Part shown: piece after piece, positions 1 to 11,271 of the stretch
How the letters are laid out: every line of letters begins with the position of its first letter
Numbering within the stretch: position 1 is the first letter of the stretch
Assembly: GCF_020520425.1 (NCBI RefSeq)
Contig: NC_079491.1
Coordinates: forward strand, 28,201,449 to 28,265,448
DNA: 64,000 nt
Source: Spinacia oleracea
Lineage: Eukaryota > Streptophyta > Magnoliopsida > Caryophyllales > Amaranthaceae
Direction: 5' to 3'
Translations under genes and position numbers: made by a program
Notes under the pieces: model-generated
What the model was told of the DNA's origin: nothing
What the model saw: only the letters and a program-made list of their open reading frames with translations
The model's database searches: none

Positions 1-1162
1 GTGAATAACCGAAAGCCAAACCAAAGGTACAGATCAAAAGAAAAAAAGAGAGGGCACATTACCCGAGTAGAGTGGGGGCTCCTACAAGAAAGTGCAGACC
101 GAGCTCGAACCAACGCGGACTTCAACCGGTTGATCACCCCCACCATCGCATTGGCCGTACGGGCCGGAACCTAAAACAAGAATGTCAGTAAAAAAGAAAG
201 AAAAAATATAAAGAAGAGTACACAAATAAAAGGTGCATACCGCATCTACTCCCTCAGGGAGCGGAGCATGGAAAACCCGGTCTTCCGGGAAAGTCTCCAC
301 AATCTCGGATCCACTCTCTCCGGTATACGAGATCCGAGCATCGGGAAGCACCCATCCCCCCAACAAAGGGTCAGGACCCTCCTGCACAAAACACAGTAGG
401 CATAAACACATGGGCACGAACATGAAAACACTAAAATCAATACAAAGAGAGGAGGCAACTTACAGCGCCAGGCTCCGGGAGACGAAGAGAATCCTGGATA
501 AACTGGTAATAGCTAGCTCCCTCTATCACCAACTCTGTCGTCGGCACACCAGTCCTCGAGTGGACCCTCCACGACTCGCCTATCGAGCGAGTAGACAGCA
601 TGGTCGCAGGCGGAGGCCTGGGCACCGAAAAAACCCCGACCGTCTGCATACGTACCCGCTCTCCCAGGTACCAGACAGGGTCCCGGCGGCCAACGAACAA
701 GACCCGCATCTGGCTCAGGGCATAACTCTCCCTGACCGAAGCATGGGTACCCCTAAAAGAGAGCTATGGGGTCCAAACCACCTGTTTTCGTACAAAACGC
801 AGTCAGATCTCGCACATGAAAAGAATGACGAAATACGAGATAGAGGATAAGATTCTGTACATGCTCAGGGTTCCCGTCCCGGATAAGATCCCACACGGTA
901 TCAGGCGGTGGACGCACTGTCGGCTTCTTCTTCCAACCCCAACGGCGACCGGCAGGGAACTCCAAAGGCCTCTGCCCCTTTCGGGGAGCCAGCCAAGGTA
1001 AGTGCTCAAAGGCCCACAGCTGCAAAAAGAAAAAGGATAATAAAACGTTAAAAAAAAAAGAAGCCGGGTAAAAGCGAGAAAAACAAAAGAAAGTCTAGGC
1101 ACATACCTCGATCAAACGCGGCACTCCCGCTAATGTAATCACACTAGTAGAAAAACATTCAT

Positions 1163-1390
1163 TTGAGGCGTCACTTTTATATTCATTTGCGGCGTTTTTG
1201 GCGTAGCAGCAAATAGAGTGACAGCAAATGAATAGGATTGATTTGCGGCGTTAAAAAACGCCTCAAATTAATCATTCATTTGCGGCGTCAGGTAGAAAAA
1301 ACGCCTCAAATGAATAATATTGTAAAGCGGCGTTTTCTACCTAAACGCCTCAAACATTGTAAAATTGCGTGAGTTTAAACGCCGCGAATA
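1163..1390. repeat. CACTA left subterminal repeats
   Basis: About eight degenerate copies of TTTGMGGCGT and its complement ACGCCKCAAA occur here, several as inverted pairs separated by a few bases, for example around 1240-1270. They mirror 7596-7740 at the other end. In En/Spm such arrays bind the small transposase protein; that role is inferred from position and density. Confidence 0.75.
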
Positions 1391-1789
1391 ATGTGTAATT
1401 TTTTTTTATAAATAATTTTATTTTTTTATATTCTACAATCCCAAAAAATATAGAACCTGTACTCACGCCATATTTATACAATGTCCAAAAATATCATCAA
1501 CCACCAATAACTTCCAAGAAACTTTGATTTTCACATATAAATCAACCATCATATGTTTACAAAAACAAACCACCTAAATAGTGATAGGACAGGTTAACTG
1601 CCGTGCCAAACATTCAATAAGCTACCTTATATAGCAGACATTTGATATTTTCCACGCGAAACCGAAAACATTTGACAACTTATATAGCAGACACACATAA
1701 TCCCAATATCTTCAGACAAGAATATAAATCAGGTTTAACCTTTCAAGCAAACCTAAACCGTTGGCCTGATTCATCAGATGACGATATAT

Positions 1790-1820
1790 CCTTTTCCTTT
1801 TCCTTTTCCTTTTCCTTTGC
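1790..1820. repeat. CCTTTT microsatellite
   Basis: About five uninterrupted TTTTCC hexamers lie inside the CACTA element. They give a chance reading frame coding Ser-Phe repeats, which I do not call a gene. Confidence 0.8.
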
Positions 1821-2464
1821 CTTCCTCCTTTTGAGTCGGGAGAAGTGCTGCATTATGTCTGCACATTCTTCTTCTAGTACCCCTCTTCGAATGTTCATCT
1901 TGGAGTGGAAAGGGTGTACAGGAGCAGCTGGCATCTCTGTCACTTCTGAAGGTTGATTTTATTATCTCATGAGGTCAGCCACTCAGGAACATGACACAGT
2001 GCCTGTTAATCCAAGGAGCGTGTGAAAATGCTTGTTATTGCATATAGATTTCGTATTTCTTAAAGTAGCATAGTACATAGTAGATGACAAGTAACATGGG
2101 GGAGGGGAGAGAATGAGGGGAGGTAGACAGGAGAAGAAGGAAGGCAACTCGGAAAGATGTTTGCCTGAAAGCCATAACTAAAAAAATACAAGAGGGCCAA
2201 CAACTTGAAATCAGTTAGTCACAATACCATATAAAGTTACAATGGGATGCATCTAATCAGATGTATGTGTTTAACAGATATAATTCAAGGTTATACACCA
2301 GTAACATTTCTTACGGCTGATAAATATATTTTGTAATTTTTTTAATGTACGCCTGACAAATTAAAGGTCACCATAATAGTGAGTTTCAAAAAAATAATCT
2401 AAGTGAATGTCTTGTTCAGAGAGAAAAAATGCTCTAAAATATAGCATGAAGTCATCCATACCTT

Positions 2465-2840
2465 ATCCAGCTGCCATCAGCTCCAAGAAGCTTATTAGGA
2501 GCACCCCAGGGTACTGATTCTGACTTGAAGGATGGCTTCAGCAAACATGGGACATGGCTCCAGTATAATATCAAAGTCTTGCTGAATCTGGCAAACTAGA
2601 AAATAAAGCCACATTGAACATTTGAACTACGAAATAAGTATGTATTTAAATCTATCAAGTTCATGAAGTAAAGCCCCCCTTAAAGTTTGAAAATAGAATT
2701 TTAATCATGGATCAGGTATCAGACCTCAGCTATCACAGTAACAATGCATTGAGGTAGTCCTTTAAGAGCTACAGATTCTGCCGTAGACATTGTTGTAGCC
2801 ATCTCTTCACATGATGCAGTATTCTGCCGAACAGTGACCT
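2465..2840 (-). other. Two unnamed exon-like blocks inside CACTA
   Basis: On the minus strand, about 2840-2710 is open for some 40 codons, preceded by an AG and followed by GAG/GTCTGA. About 2595-2465 is also open in one frame and contains GAPNKLLGADGSWIR. Base composition is more coding-like than in the surroundings. They may be further exons of the captured gene or of another; I do not recognise the protein. Confidence 0.35.
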
Positions 2841-4670
2841 GTAAATTGTAAGGAAATTTGAATCCTGCTTTCCACTTATCATTGTAATAGTATGAAAAAT
2901 ACTTTCAACATATATAGAGAATGTGCAGTCAGGGACTTTACCTGTTGAACTGTTTGCAATGTCAAGACCTTCTAGCTCTATCTGTTAACACAACAGCAAG
3001 ATCATGCATGATTCAAGTTTCATGTATTGGAAGCTACAAAAAGGAGATATCAAGTTCGTAAATTAAAAGCTTTACTGACCTGCCAGTAACCACTATCAGT
3101 TACTGAGACATAAGTATGATCCCCTAGATGGTGTTTCAGGTCAATGGCGTCGAAAATAATTCACCTCCAACTTCTGTATTCTGTGGATCCTTATTAATCC
3201 ACGGAGAGAATATTTCCTAAAACAAGGGTAGAACACACACTGAGTGATGCAGCATTAGTGTTGGAGTATATGCAACAATTCAACATGCCACATCAGCCCA
3301 CAAGCCTGCAATTCCTAATCAAGCTAAGCAATCAAGGCAGAGCATGCACAACAGTTATGCAACAACTTCAATCAGAACCAGCCCGCTAAGTCAAAAGGCA
3401 AAGGGAGCTTTTCTATTAAAGTCCAAAACAGAAGTTACCAAAAAACAAAGCAACCAATCTGATTGCATCAAGGTCAAACACTTAAAATTATAGCAGTGTA
3501 TACTAAAAGGAATCAGATCACCGTACCCATTGATATACTAGCTTCAGTCTGTACTCTATAGGATAATTAGGATCATCTCAAAAAGCTGACACCCTCGATA
3601 TTATGTGACCAGTAACTCATCCAAGAATGGTGCAGAATTCTGCACTAGTCATAGCAACAAATGGATATGTGCCACAGATTTGACAATTGATAAGGGTTTA
3701 TTTCACTTATAACAATATAGGTTCTATTCGATCAAACGACAACTATATTTACTACAGAATTACTCAACTATGATACTAGCAAATAGCAAGCACACATAGA
3801 CAAAACGACTATAACAGTCAAAATATGACCGTAATTCAAATAGACAAAACGACAAGGAGGACGAAGGAGGAGTGACACATACTAATTTGTCAAGTACACG
3901 TAGCCTTTAGTGAGACGACACGGTGGATACGAGTCTGAAGAGTTTTGTGATTCGCGGTCGAGATGAGTCGATCTGTAGCCTTTAGTGAGACGACGACGGT
4001 GGAGATCAGTCCCAAAATCTATTAAAGAGGAGATACTCGGTGGTGAAATAAGAATGAAAGAAGAAGGTAAAAGGGAGAATGGAGAAGGGAGAAGGATACA
4101 AGCACTCAAAAGAAAGGCAAGATCGAAGAAGACAACTGAAGGATAGGAAAGGAAAGGCAAGGGTTTTACCTTATTAGTTTGGCGGCGGCAAGATCCGAAG
4201 TACTGAATGGCAAGTTGAAGCTACCAAGTAAGGCAGTGATAGCATCACACAATCATACATATGCATTCCATGAAACAAGGCAACAAAGTTACATGGTGTA
4301 TCTATTTTCCTGATCCATAACCTGCAGTTTTGAGGACAATATTGCTTAAGCCAAACTTATAATGACAATTCAAAGTCGGTCAATTATAATATCTAAAGGG
4401 TCAGCTACAATTAAGTTAAGTTCAGTACTTCAGTTCAGTGTCAAAACCACAACCCTCCCTCTACAATAGGCATCTGTTACATTCATAGGGGAAAATTCAA
4501 GATAATTTTGTAGGATTTTTACGAATCTGTAGGATAAAATTTTAGGTTCTTGTGACGCAAAAGAAAATATATTCATCTTATGCTATACTGGAAATCAAGA
4601 AGAAATATATTTGGCCAACTACTTCTTTTCTTGAAGAAATCACGAAGAAATATCTTGAATTTTACATTAC

Positions 4671-4849
4671 CTCTTCATAGAATGTCATTGCAGTCAGACG
4701 ATACCCTGCCAAGAGTAAGTATTCCTTCACAGCACAGTTAAGATCTTGTCTTTCGTTATCCTTCACAGATCCTAAGTTTGACAGCGTGGTGTCGTTCTTC
4801 TGTCTTCTTATATCAAGAGATGGGTCAAAAGAAACACTTCCATTTGTAC
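4671..4849 (-). pseudogene. Captured exon of a LisH/HEAT-repeat (RELCH-like) gene
   Basis: On the minus strand an exon-like block starts after TTTTCTGCAG at 4849 and ends at GAAGAG/GTAATG at 4671. It is 179 nt, open throughout, and encodes LNCAVKEYLLLAGYRLTAMT followed by FYEE. I recognise this as the LisH segment of the plant LisH and HEAT-repeat protein related to animal RELCH/KIAA1468, which in full-length genes is preceded by a charged linker and NERQD as here. Only this exon is clear; blocks at about 2710-2840 and 2465-2595 also look exon-like but I cannot name them. It sits wholly inside the CACTA element, so it is best read as a captured host fragment. Recognition is from memory, not a search. 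Confidence 0.68.
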
Positions 4850-7800
4850 CTGCAGAAAATGGTACAAAGCTCCGTAAATACTGGAAAGCATGAAAAAGAA
4901 AAAGGGACTCAATAGGATATCACATAGCTTCCCAGTTCTAATGCCAATACCCAAAGCGAGTTGCTACCAATTTGATAATCTGAAGTCTCCACCTCATCAA
5001 AACTGCAGTTTTAGACAGCTTTGGCATGGACTACCAGCATGCAAAACCAGAGCCTTGATCAGGTTACTTCAAGTGGTGTCTACCTTATAATAGTGATTTT
5101 GATATGAAAGCAATGCAGGCACTTATAACAACACTTGCAAATGTATTAAAGTCATGCTAGAGTTCCAAAAGCAGAATAAATTTATAAGCAAAGTAACTGA
5201 ACCAAAACAGAACAAAAGCAAACAGAACGGACAAAACCAAAACATAACCAAATTTATATGACAGGTTGTTTATATGCTTAACTGAAATTCACGAAATAGA
5301 ACTGAACTATACAAAATTGGACTATACAAACAGAACACACATCAACCATTATGCATAACACCTAACTGCATACCAGCATATACATACCAACACACAAATC
5401 AACACCATAAAACAGCAGCATCCCCGTGTAACATATCACAAACTGGTACGACATGTAAACCCCACATTTGAAACATCTACAATCAAGTTTATCAACTAAA
5501 ATTAAAAAGACGAAGATGAAATATGAAAATTTTAAAGTAGCCCTTACAATAGGTTTTGTCTGGATTTGCAGTTCACTTCGTTAGGTGGAAGAGCAAGCTG
5601 TTGTTCTTCTTTCAGCTCAGGCAAGAACTCATTTGGGTGGGATAGGTCATATCCCTTCACTTTCTTTTGTCGTCTTATTGCACTCTTTCTCTTATGGCAA
5701 AGAAATAATCAAATCCCAAGTGACCAAATGTGACAGTAATAAGTAAAAAAAACCTTGTAAAAAAGAAGTCGAAATATTCAGTTGCAAGTTTGTGTATAAG
5801 AAATTAACGGAACGAGAAGTTAACTTCGCAAGCTTTCCCATAAAATGTGGAAAATATATCAGCAAAAGAAAATAAGGTTACAAAATAACTAACCTCCCAG
5901 GTAAAGGGCTCAAGCCATATATTATTAGAGGTGTTAGTTCTAGTGCTTCCTCAAGTGGATACAACCAGAAACAAGATAATTTCAAATTTCCATGTGAAAT
6001 GAAACTGTTCTACACTGTCCTGGAGGAATGTTGCATTTTATCTCATTCAATGTAATCATAACAGCCTACAGCCTGCTGGGGGTGTAGAGAAGAAAAAAAA
6101 AAAGAGGGAATCATTGTTTATACAAACATCAGCCTGCTGAACATTATCATCAAAGCCCTGCAAAACAGAAATTAAAGTGAACAAATAGCTCATAAGTGAA
6201 CAAATGAAATTTGGCAAGACACCATATGATATAAGCTCCACCAAATTAAAGTTGCTTAGAACAGATTCATACTAAGGTCAATCAAACATGCTAGTTGGTA
6301 GCAGAAAGCAACAGAGATCGGACTCAGAGTTCCATTTCAATTAAAGGATATGAGAATGTTACAAGCTCTCAACTTGTAGACATTATCAGGTTACATCAAC
6401 ACTCAACTGAGACTTGTCTTGCAATTAAGACTACAACAACCAAACCAAAGCCTTACTCCTAGAATAGATAACCGAGAATCTATCTCCCATCTTTTCCCAC
6501 TAACATATCAGTTTTACTCAATGCTGAAAATCTTACCGCTAACAAATCACCTTAGGGGAACAAATTTACCAGCAAAACAGTAAGTAATTAGTTATCACTC
6601 AATACATAATTCAAGCAGGGATTTCCAAACAAACCTAGAAAAATGCTGCACTCTTCTGGCCTACTCTTCAATTCATACCTCCAAGGCCTCAGCCCCTTCA
6701 ATCTATATATATATAATTTACACCCTCAATACTCAAAATAAAGAAGAATCAAGTATTAAAATAAGTGAGTGAATGCAATTTGGAATAAATTCGAGAAATT
6801 CGATTACTTCTGAAACAGGAATTTCATCGAACAGCTCATCAATTGAAATTCGATTACTTTTTCTACAATTGCTTCTCAATTCAACAATATTCACATCCAT
6901 AATTCAAGACATTGGTTGGTTGTGATTACGGAATTTTGAGTTTTTGATTGTGAAATTAGGGATTTGAAATTGACAATTCAACAATTAAAGTAAAACTCAC
7001 AAAATTAAGTAGAATTTCAGCAAGAAAAAATATGTCTTACTGTAATAAAACTTGTGTTTTTCTCAAATTTGTGAACTTCTTTCTTCGAAGCACCTCATCT
7101 AAACATCAAATTTGCAAAATAAATTAGACATACGACATTACCTTACCTCAAATTCAAAGCAATTTTAAGGTTCTTCTAAGCCAAAATTTGAATTTGATAA
7201 TTAGGGTTTACATTTTCGGTGGAGAGAGGAGAGGAGAGGAGAGAGCAAGAGAGATTCGATAACTCATACACAATTCATGTTAATTGAGAGACTGAAACGA
7301 GGGGAATAGAGTAATTGAACCAAAAAAACGGCAAGGATGAGGAGGAGTCAGTGGAAGCATAATTTACCTTAAGTAAGAACGGCAGTGGTGGAGATGAGGT
7401 CGAAGGACAGACAGTGACGGTGGAGATGAATATGAGCTTCACTTTCTCGGTGAATTCGGTGGTGGAGATGAGGCGAAGGACAGACGGCGATGCTGGAGAT
7501 GAGGTTGAAGGAAGAACAATGTGGTTTTGTGAAAGGACGAGAAGCAAAAGAAAGAAGCTAAACGCGGGTGAATAAGAGAAGTATGGGGACAACACTTTGC
7601 GACGTTAAACGTGATGACGCCGCAAACTAAAATGGTTTGAGGCGTCATAATTCAAGATAACGCTGCAAAGCAAGTTTTTTTCACCTAATTCATCTATTTT
7701 GTCATTTAGTTAGAGGCGTTCTAAAATTAACGCCGCTAAGTCATGGCAGCAAATCAATATTTTTCTACTAGTGTCACAAAGTGACATCTACTCGGGTCCG

Positions 7801-9243
7801 AGTCGCGCACCGACAAACTCATCTGGCCGACAAGCGTCGCATAGCCCAAATCGCCCCAACGATAGTCACCCAGTGTAGACACGTCCTCCACCATGCCTAT
7901 CCACCTCGGGTCAAAGGTGTCAGTCGGACCCGATAGAAAAGTGGAAGTAATAAAATGGAGGTAGAACAGCCGAGCCTGTCTCGAAGGCGACTCCTCTACC
8001 CCGTGCTCCAAAGCCCACATCAGGTCAGCGAAAGGTATCCCACGGGGCTGGTACGAAGGTAACCTACTACCCATCCACGAGCCCAGGAGCCTGGTACCCT
8101 CAGCAACAGTCGGCGATGGGCCGTCCGACCTCAGACGAACGGGGTTCCCTGTAAAGGTCAAACCCGTCAAAGCTGTGTAGTCCTCAGGAGTGATCGTCAT
8201 CTCGCCCCAAGGAAAATGGAAGGTGTTGGTGGTATCCCACCACCACCTCATGAACGACCACATAAAGGACAGGGAGATGTTGAGCCGCAGTATCTCCCAG
8301 AAGGTCGCAACCACCGGAAACAGTGAGCTCGCCCTCACCAAGGCCTGGGCGTCCGAGCTCAGATAGCTAAAAACGGTCTCACTCGTCGCGGCGCCATAGC
8401 CGCGAACCGTAGTCTCTCTCCTCGCGTGAAGGCGGGAAGTCACATGGTGCTCTAGGTCGTAGTGCAGATCACGACCATTGTAAAGCTCAGGGCCCACCCA
8501 TAGGGGACCCGGGCCAATCGACTGACGCGTCATGCCACGCACCTCGTGGCCACCAGGAGGGGGTAACGACTCGTCGGACATGCTGATCAGCAATACAACA
8601 AGGCATTATACCTTTGACGAAATCGGCACTCATACCGATCCCTAAAAAGAGTGCATTTCACTCATGAAATGGAGTCATACAATTTTTGTTTCCTAAAAAC
8701 ATGATACTAAGTTCATACTTAGCAAAATTCCCTAAGTAAAAATTAACTCCAGCAAAATCAAAATTCTCCCATAATTTGTCATTCATGAATTATGAGGAAC
8801 GCAAGCAATATACCAAGAACACCTACATTATAAGAAAATACTAGATTCGTAGGTATACTTGGGGGCTAGCATGAAAATGCCCAAATTCAACAAAAATCAA
8901 CATACTTGCAAATATTAACATGCACAAACTAATTAACATGTTATGTGGAACATTTCCAACTATCTAATTGAAGGAAAGGGGCACAAAATCAAAAACCCCC
9001 AAATCAATTTCATGCACAAAAATACTTGACAAAAATACTGAAATTGACAGAAAAGCTCAAAATTACTGAAAAAATTACTTACATTGGGAAGATTAGGAAG
9101 TGATTTGGAGTAGAACTCGTGAAGAAAAGTGAAAGAAACGAGCAAAGATCAGTAGAGAGAAGTGAAGAGTTTGAGCGAAAATGGTGGAAATGGGAAAGGA
9201 AGGAGACGGTCCGCGAATTTAAAGACCAGCCCCCCTTTCGCAT

Positions 9244-9302
9244 TTTCAACGCCCAGCTCTGGGCGTTAGAAATTCTCGCGCCCAGGCCTGGGCGCTGAAA
9301 AT
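9244..9302. repeat. GC double-hairpin module 1
   Basis: A TTTTCAACGCCCAG...CTGGGCG half is followed by a CGCGCCCAG...CTGGGCGCTGAAAA half. Each half can fold, and the two together form a larger near-palindrome. It lies upstream of the mobile-domain gene in copy A. Confidence 0.8.
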
Positions 9303-9564
9303 GCTTCCCAGACAGCGAATATTCGCTGTCGGGCACGCGTACTCCCCTATTTTGTGTAAAGATATCCGTTATCTTGATATTTCTATCCCAAAAAAAAACG
9401 GTATTTTGAAAAAAAAAATAATAAAAAAATAATAAAATAAAATATCGTTAAACAAAAATATACACAGTGTGGACCCACTTATAGGACACATCTAATCAGG
9501 AAATATTACGACTCACCAACAGGTTGTAATCACAAAAGCCCTTCTACATAGGCAAAATAAGAAA

Positions 9565-9838
9565 TTCAAAATGGGCTCGCCCACCCGCAGCGGGCGGGGT
9601 CTGCGTCACTAAGCCGCGCAGGTCCTCGGTTTTCGAAAAATAAAGTCTTCAAATTTAAAATAGGCTCGCCATCTTCAGCCGGCGGGGTCTACGGCGCAAA
9701 CCACGTAGGTCCTTATTTTCAAAAAAAAAACAAAATAAAATTTCAAAACAGATTCGTCCACTTCTATCGGAAGGGGCGTCCACCCTCAGCGGACAGGTTC
9801 GCCATCTTGATTCCCCATTTCATTTCACCCGTTCCCGC
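9565..9838 (-). repeat. LTR-adjacent ~110 bp repeats of copy A
   Basis: Degenerate units contain GACCTACGCGG, a DACGYAGACCCCGCC block, and 'GATGGCGAGCC' or 'GTGGACG' phrases, read on the minus strand. The same array lies beside the 3' LTR in E2 (47836-48330) and E3 (59040-59465). Here it joins the LTR directly at a duplicated TTCCCCATTTCATTTCACCC, and the purine tract and LTR start have been lost. Confidence 0.7.
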
Positions 9839-11271
9839 AAGGGAAAGGTTCGATGATGAAAGCATAAAAACTCCACTTGACAACGCATCTCCTATAAAAT
9901 AAACGAATCTCGATTCCCCATTTCATTTCACCCGAAACCTGCTATTTATAGAAACCTGCTAAAAATAGTAACTGCCGTAAAAGGTAGCTTCTAAAAGTGG
10001 CAAATCATAAAAGATAGAAACCTGTCGGAATTAGGTGTTGCATTCCAACATAAATCCTAAATGAGATAGAAAACTACGAGAATCCTATTCCTAATAGGAT
10101 TCGGAAATAAGAGTTACGTATTAATTAAAATCCTAACGAGCCTAGAGTTCGTAACGGGCCCAGACGCATTCCGTCATAAAATTGATACGCACTAAAAGAC
10201 TCGAATTAATCTCAAACTCTACGGATTTTAGGAATCCGAATCTGACTAAACAAAACTGCCCAGACCCTATTTTCAACGCCTGGCTCTGGGCGCCGAAATC
10301 TTCGGCGCCCAGGCCTGGGCGCTGAAAATACCTGGGTACGTCTCTTTTCTTAATTCTTTGTGGATTAGAACTCTGCAATTCTATCTTTCCACGAACTCTT
10401 CCCTATAAATAGGCCCCTAGTTTCGACGTGAAAGGACACACAACAACACATAATATATTCTGAGTATTGACTCTAAACCCCTTAGCCTAAGCCTCTCGCT
10501 GCAAAACTGTTCACGCGTTCTGTCGCAATCGATCCATAAATCGAATAGAACGTATCCTGTCCCATAATTGAGATTCGTTAAATAAAAAGGAGAAATAGCA
10601 AAGTCAAAGTGGTTAGTTTTCTGAGAACCGTGACGCACCTCTCAAGGGTGCGTCGTAATATGTCCCTTTTCGATGATTTAACTGCTTTCCTCGCCCTTTT
10701 TATGAACTGTTAAACTAACCTAATTTGATTGTTCTATCACGCCTAACAAATATAATATTTTTGGGAAATCGGATTATCATGCTAGGTCCCTTAATGTTAT
10801 TTAAATCAGATAATCACGATCGAATTAGTATTATATGTTGCATATTGCTAAAATCAACTCAGATTAGTTTAATAGTTAACGCATGTCCCTTCAATTATTT
10901 ATGCTGAGCTAGTAAGGATATCCTGCCTCTGGAGTTATCGACGAGCGAATTACTCCTCTCGGTAGTTACAGTCCCCCGAACCCTCAATCTCTACCTTGCG
11001 GGTGTATATTGAGAGATCCCCACACCAGGGATCACAAGGGAACCTACGGCCGTCGTGGTCAAACATAATTGCACTCCCTTTATGTCACGATAACCGGGTT
11101 TTGTCAGTTTTTCTCATTATCGTCAAAAACTGAATGGCGACTCCTACATTACTAGTCAATTGGGTGTATACTCACAGGAAATCCAATTACACTTGATTGA
11201 ATAAAAAGAATCGTCACACCCACGAGGGACAAGGTCACGCATTAGCCTCGCGCTTTTTCGACCCCCTCACA
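9839..11271 (-). repeat. LTR of copy A
   Basis: Read on minus, it ends CGACCCCCTCACA at 11271 and matches LTR B (45842-47305) and LTR D (56789-58288) over nearly its whole length. Shared landmarks are the run at 11230-11260, the stretch around 10650-10900 and the GC module. The LTR start seen in the siblings (TGTAGACACC) is absent, so it is about 1.43 kb rather than 1.46-1.50 kb. Confidence 0.82.
10270..10328. repeat. GC double-hairpin module 2
   Basis: Two adjoining near-palindromes built on GGCGCCCAGGCCTGGGCGC lie inside LTR A. The second half is almost a perfect hairpin. The LTRs at 46786-46845 and 57728-57787 have a module at the equivalent place. Confidence 0.85.

Larger units (their letters stand above)
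1142..7773. mobile_element. CACTA (En/Spm) element, non-autonomous, 6.6 kb
   Basis: Both ends show CACTAGTAGAAAAA as perfect 14-bp terminal inverted repeats. A TCA target duplication flanks them (1139-1141 and 7774-7776), the 3-bp size expected for CACTA. Subterminal copies of TTTGCGGCGT or TTTGAGGCGT in both orientations fill 1163-1390 and 7596-7740, like the TNPA-binding repeats of En/Spm. No TNPD or TNPA reading frame is visible. The interior is intron-like and carries exon-like blocks on the minus strand, one of them recognisable (4671-4849). Excising the element restores an open frame in the mobile-domain gene, so its limits are firm. Confidence 0.92.
1..8581 (-). pseudogene. Plant mobile domain (MAIN/PMD-like) gene, split by CACTA
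   Basis: This is a multi-exon gene of the aminotransferase-like plant mobile domain family, whose members sit in transposons and in host genes such as MAIN. The ATG is at 8581, just after an acceptor-like CTGATCAG, and the first coding exon runs down to the CACTA insertion at 7774. Past the CACTA the same frame resumes at 1141, ending in a GAG/GTATGT donor near 1098. The next exon starts after TTTTTGCAG at about 1020 and has the family's LWAFEHLPW block. Later segments lie at about 770-450 (VWYLGERV block), 400-240 and 170-70, with plausible GT-AG borders. A TAG at about 769, in the frame of the VWYLGERV exon, and the CACTA make it a pseudogene. It is antisense to the retroelement and continues beyond the window. 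No biochemical activity is assigned. Confidence 0.72.
8582..9838 (-). other. Copy A internal region upstream of the mobile-domain gene
   Basis: No protein is seen. On the minus strand it holds a TTTAAA-like promoter box near 9218, a CT-rich leader, and a donor-like AATGTAAGT near 9085 that could start a 5'-UTR intron ending at 8582. A long A/T-rich stretch lies at 9380-9460. The GC hairpin module is at 9244-9302 and the LTR-adjacent tandem repeats at 9565-9838. Confidence 0.5.
1..11271 (-). mobile_element. Tat-like Ty3/gypsy element, copy A (3' part)
   Basis: Sense strand is minus, judged from the better preserved sibling at 45842-56788. The window holds its 3' LTR (9839-11271) and an internal region with a plant-mobile-domain gene; the element runs off the left edge, so its gag-pol cannot be seen. 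Its LTR end (CGACCCCCTCACA, at 11271) abuts copia RNase H coding sequence, so it inserted into that copia element. A CACTA element (1142-7773) later entered it. The purine tract and the first bases of the 3' LTR, present in the siblings, are missing here. Family assignment comes from the gag-protease of the sibling. Confidence 0.7.

Noticed and set aside
233-850. 205-residue plus-strand frame at the left edge
   Set aside because: Antisense to the mobile-domain exons, which have matching splice sites and a family motif.
1642-1956. Ser-Phe repeat protein inside CACTA
   Set aside because: Produced by the TTTTCC microsatellite; no other coding sign.
2465-2840. Confident assignment of further RELCH exons
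   Set aside because: Exon-like, but I do not recognise the sequence well enough to name it.
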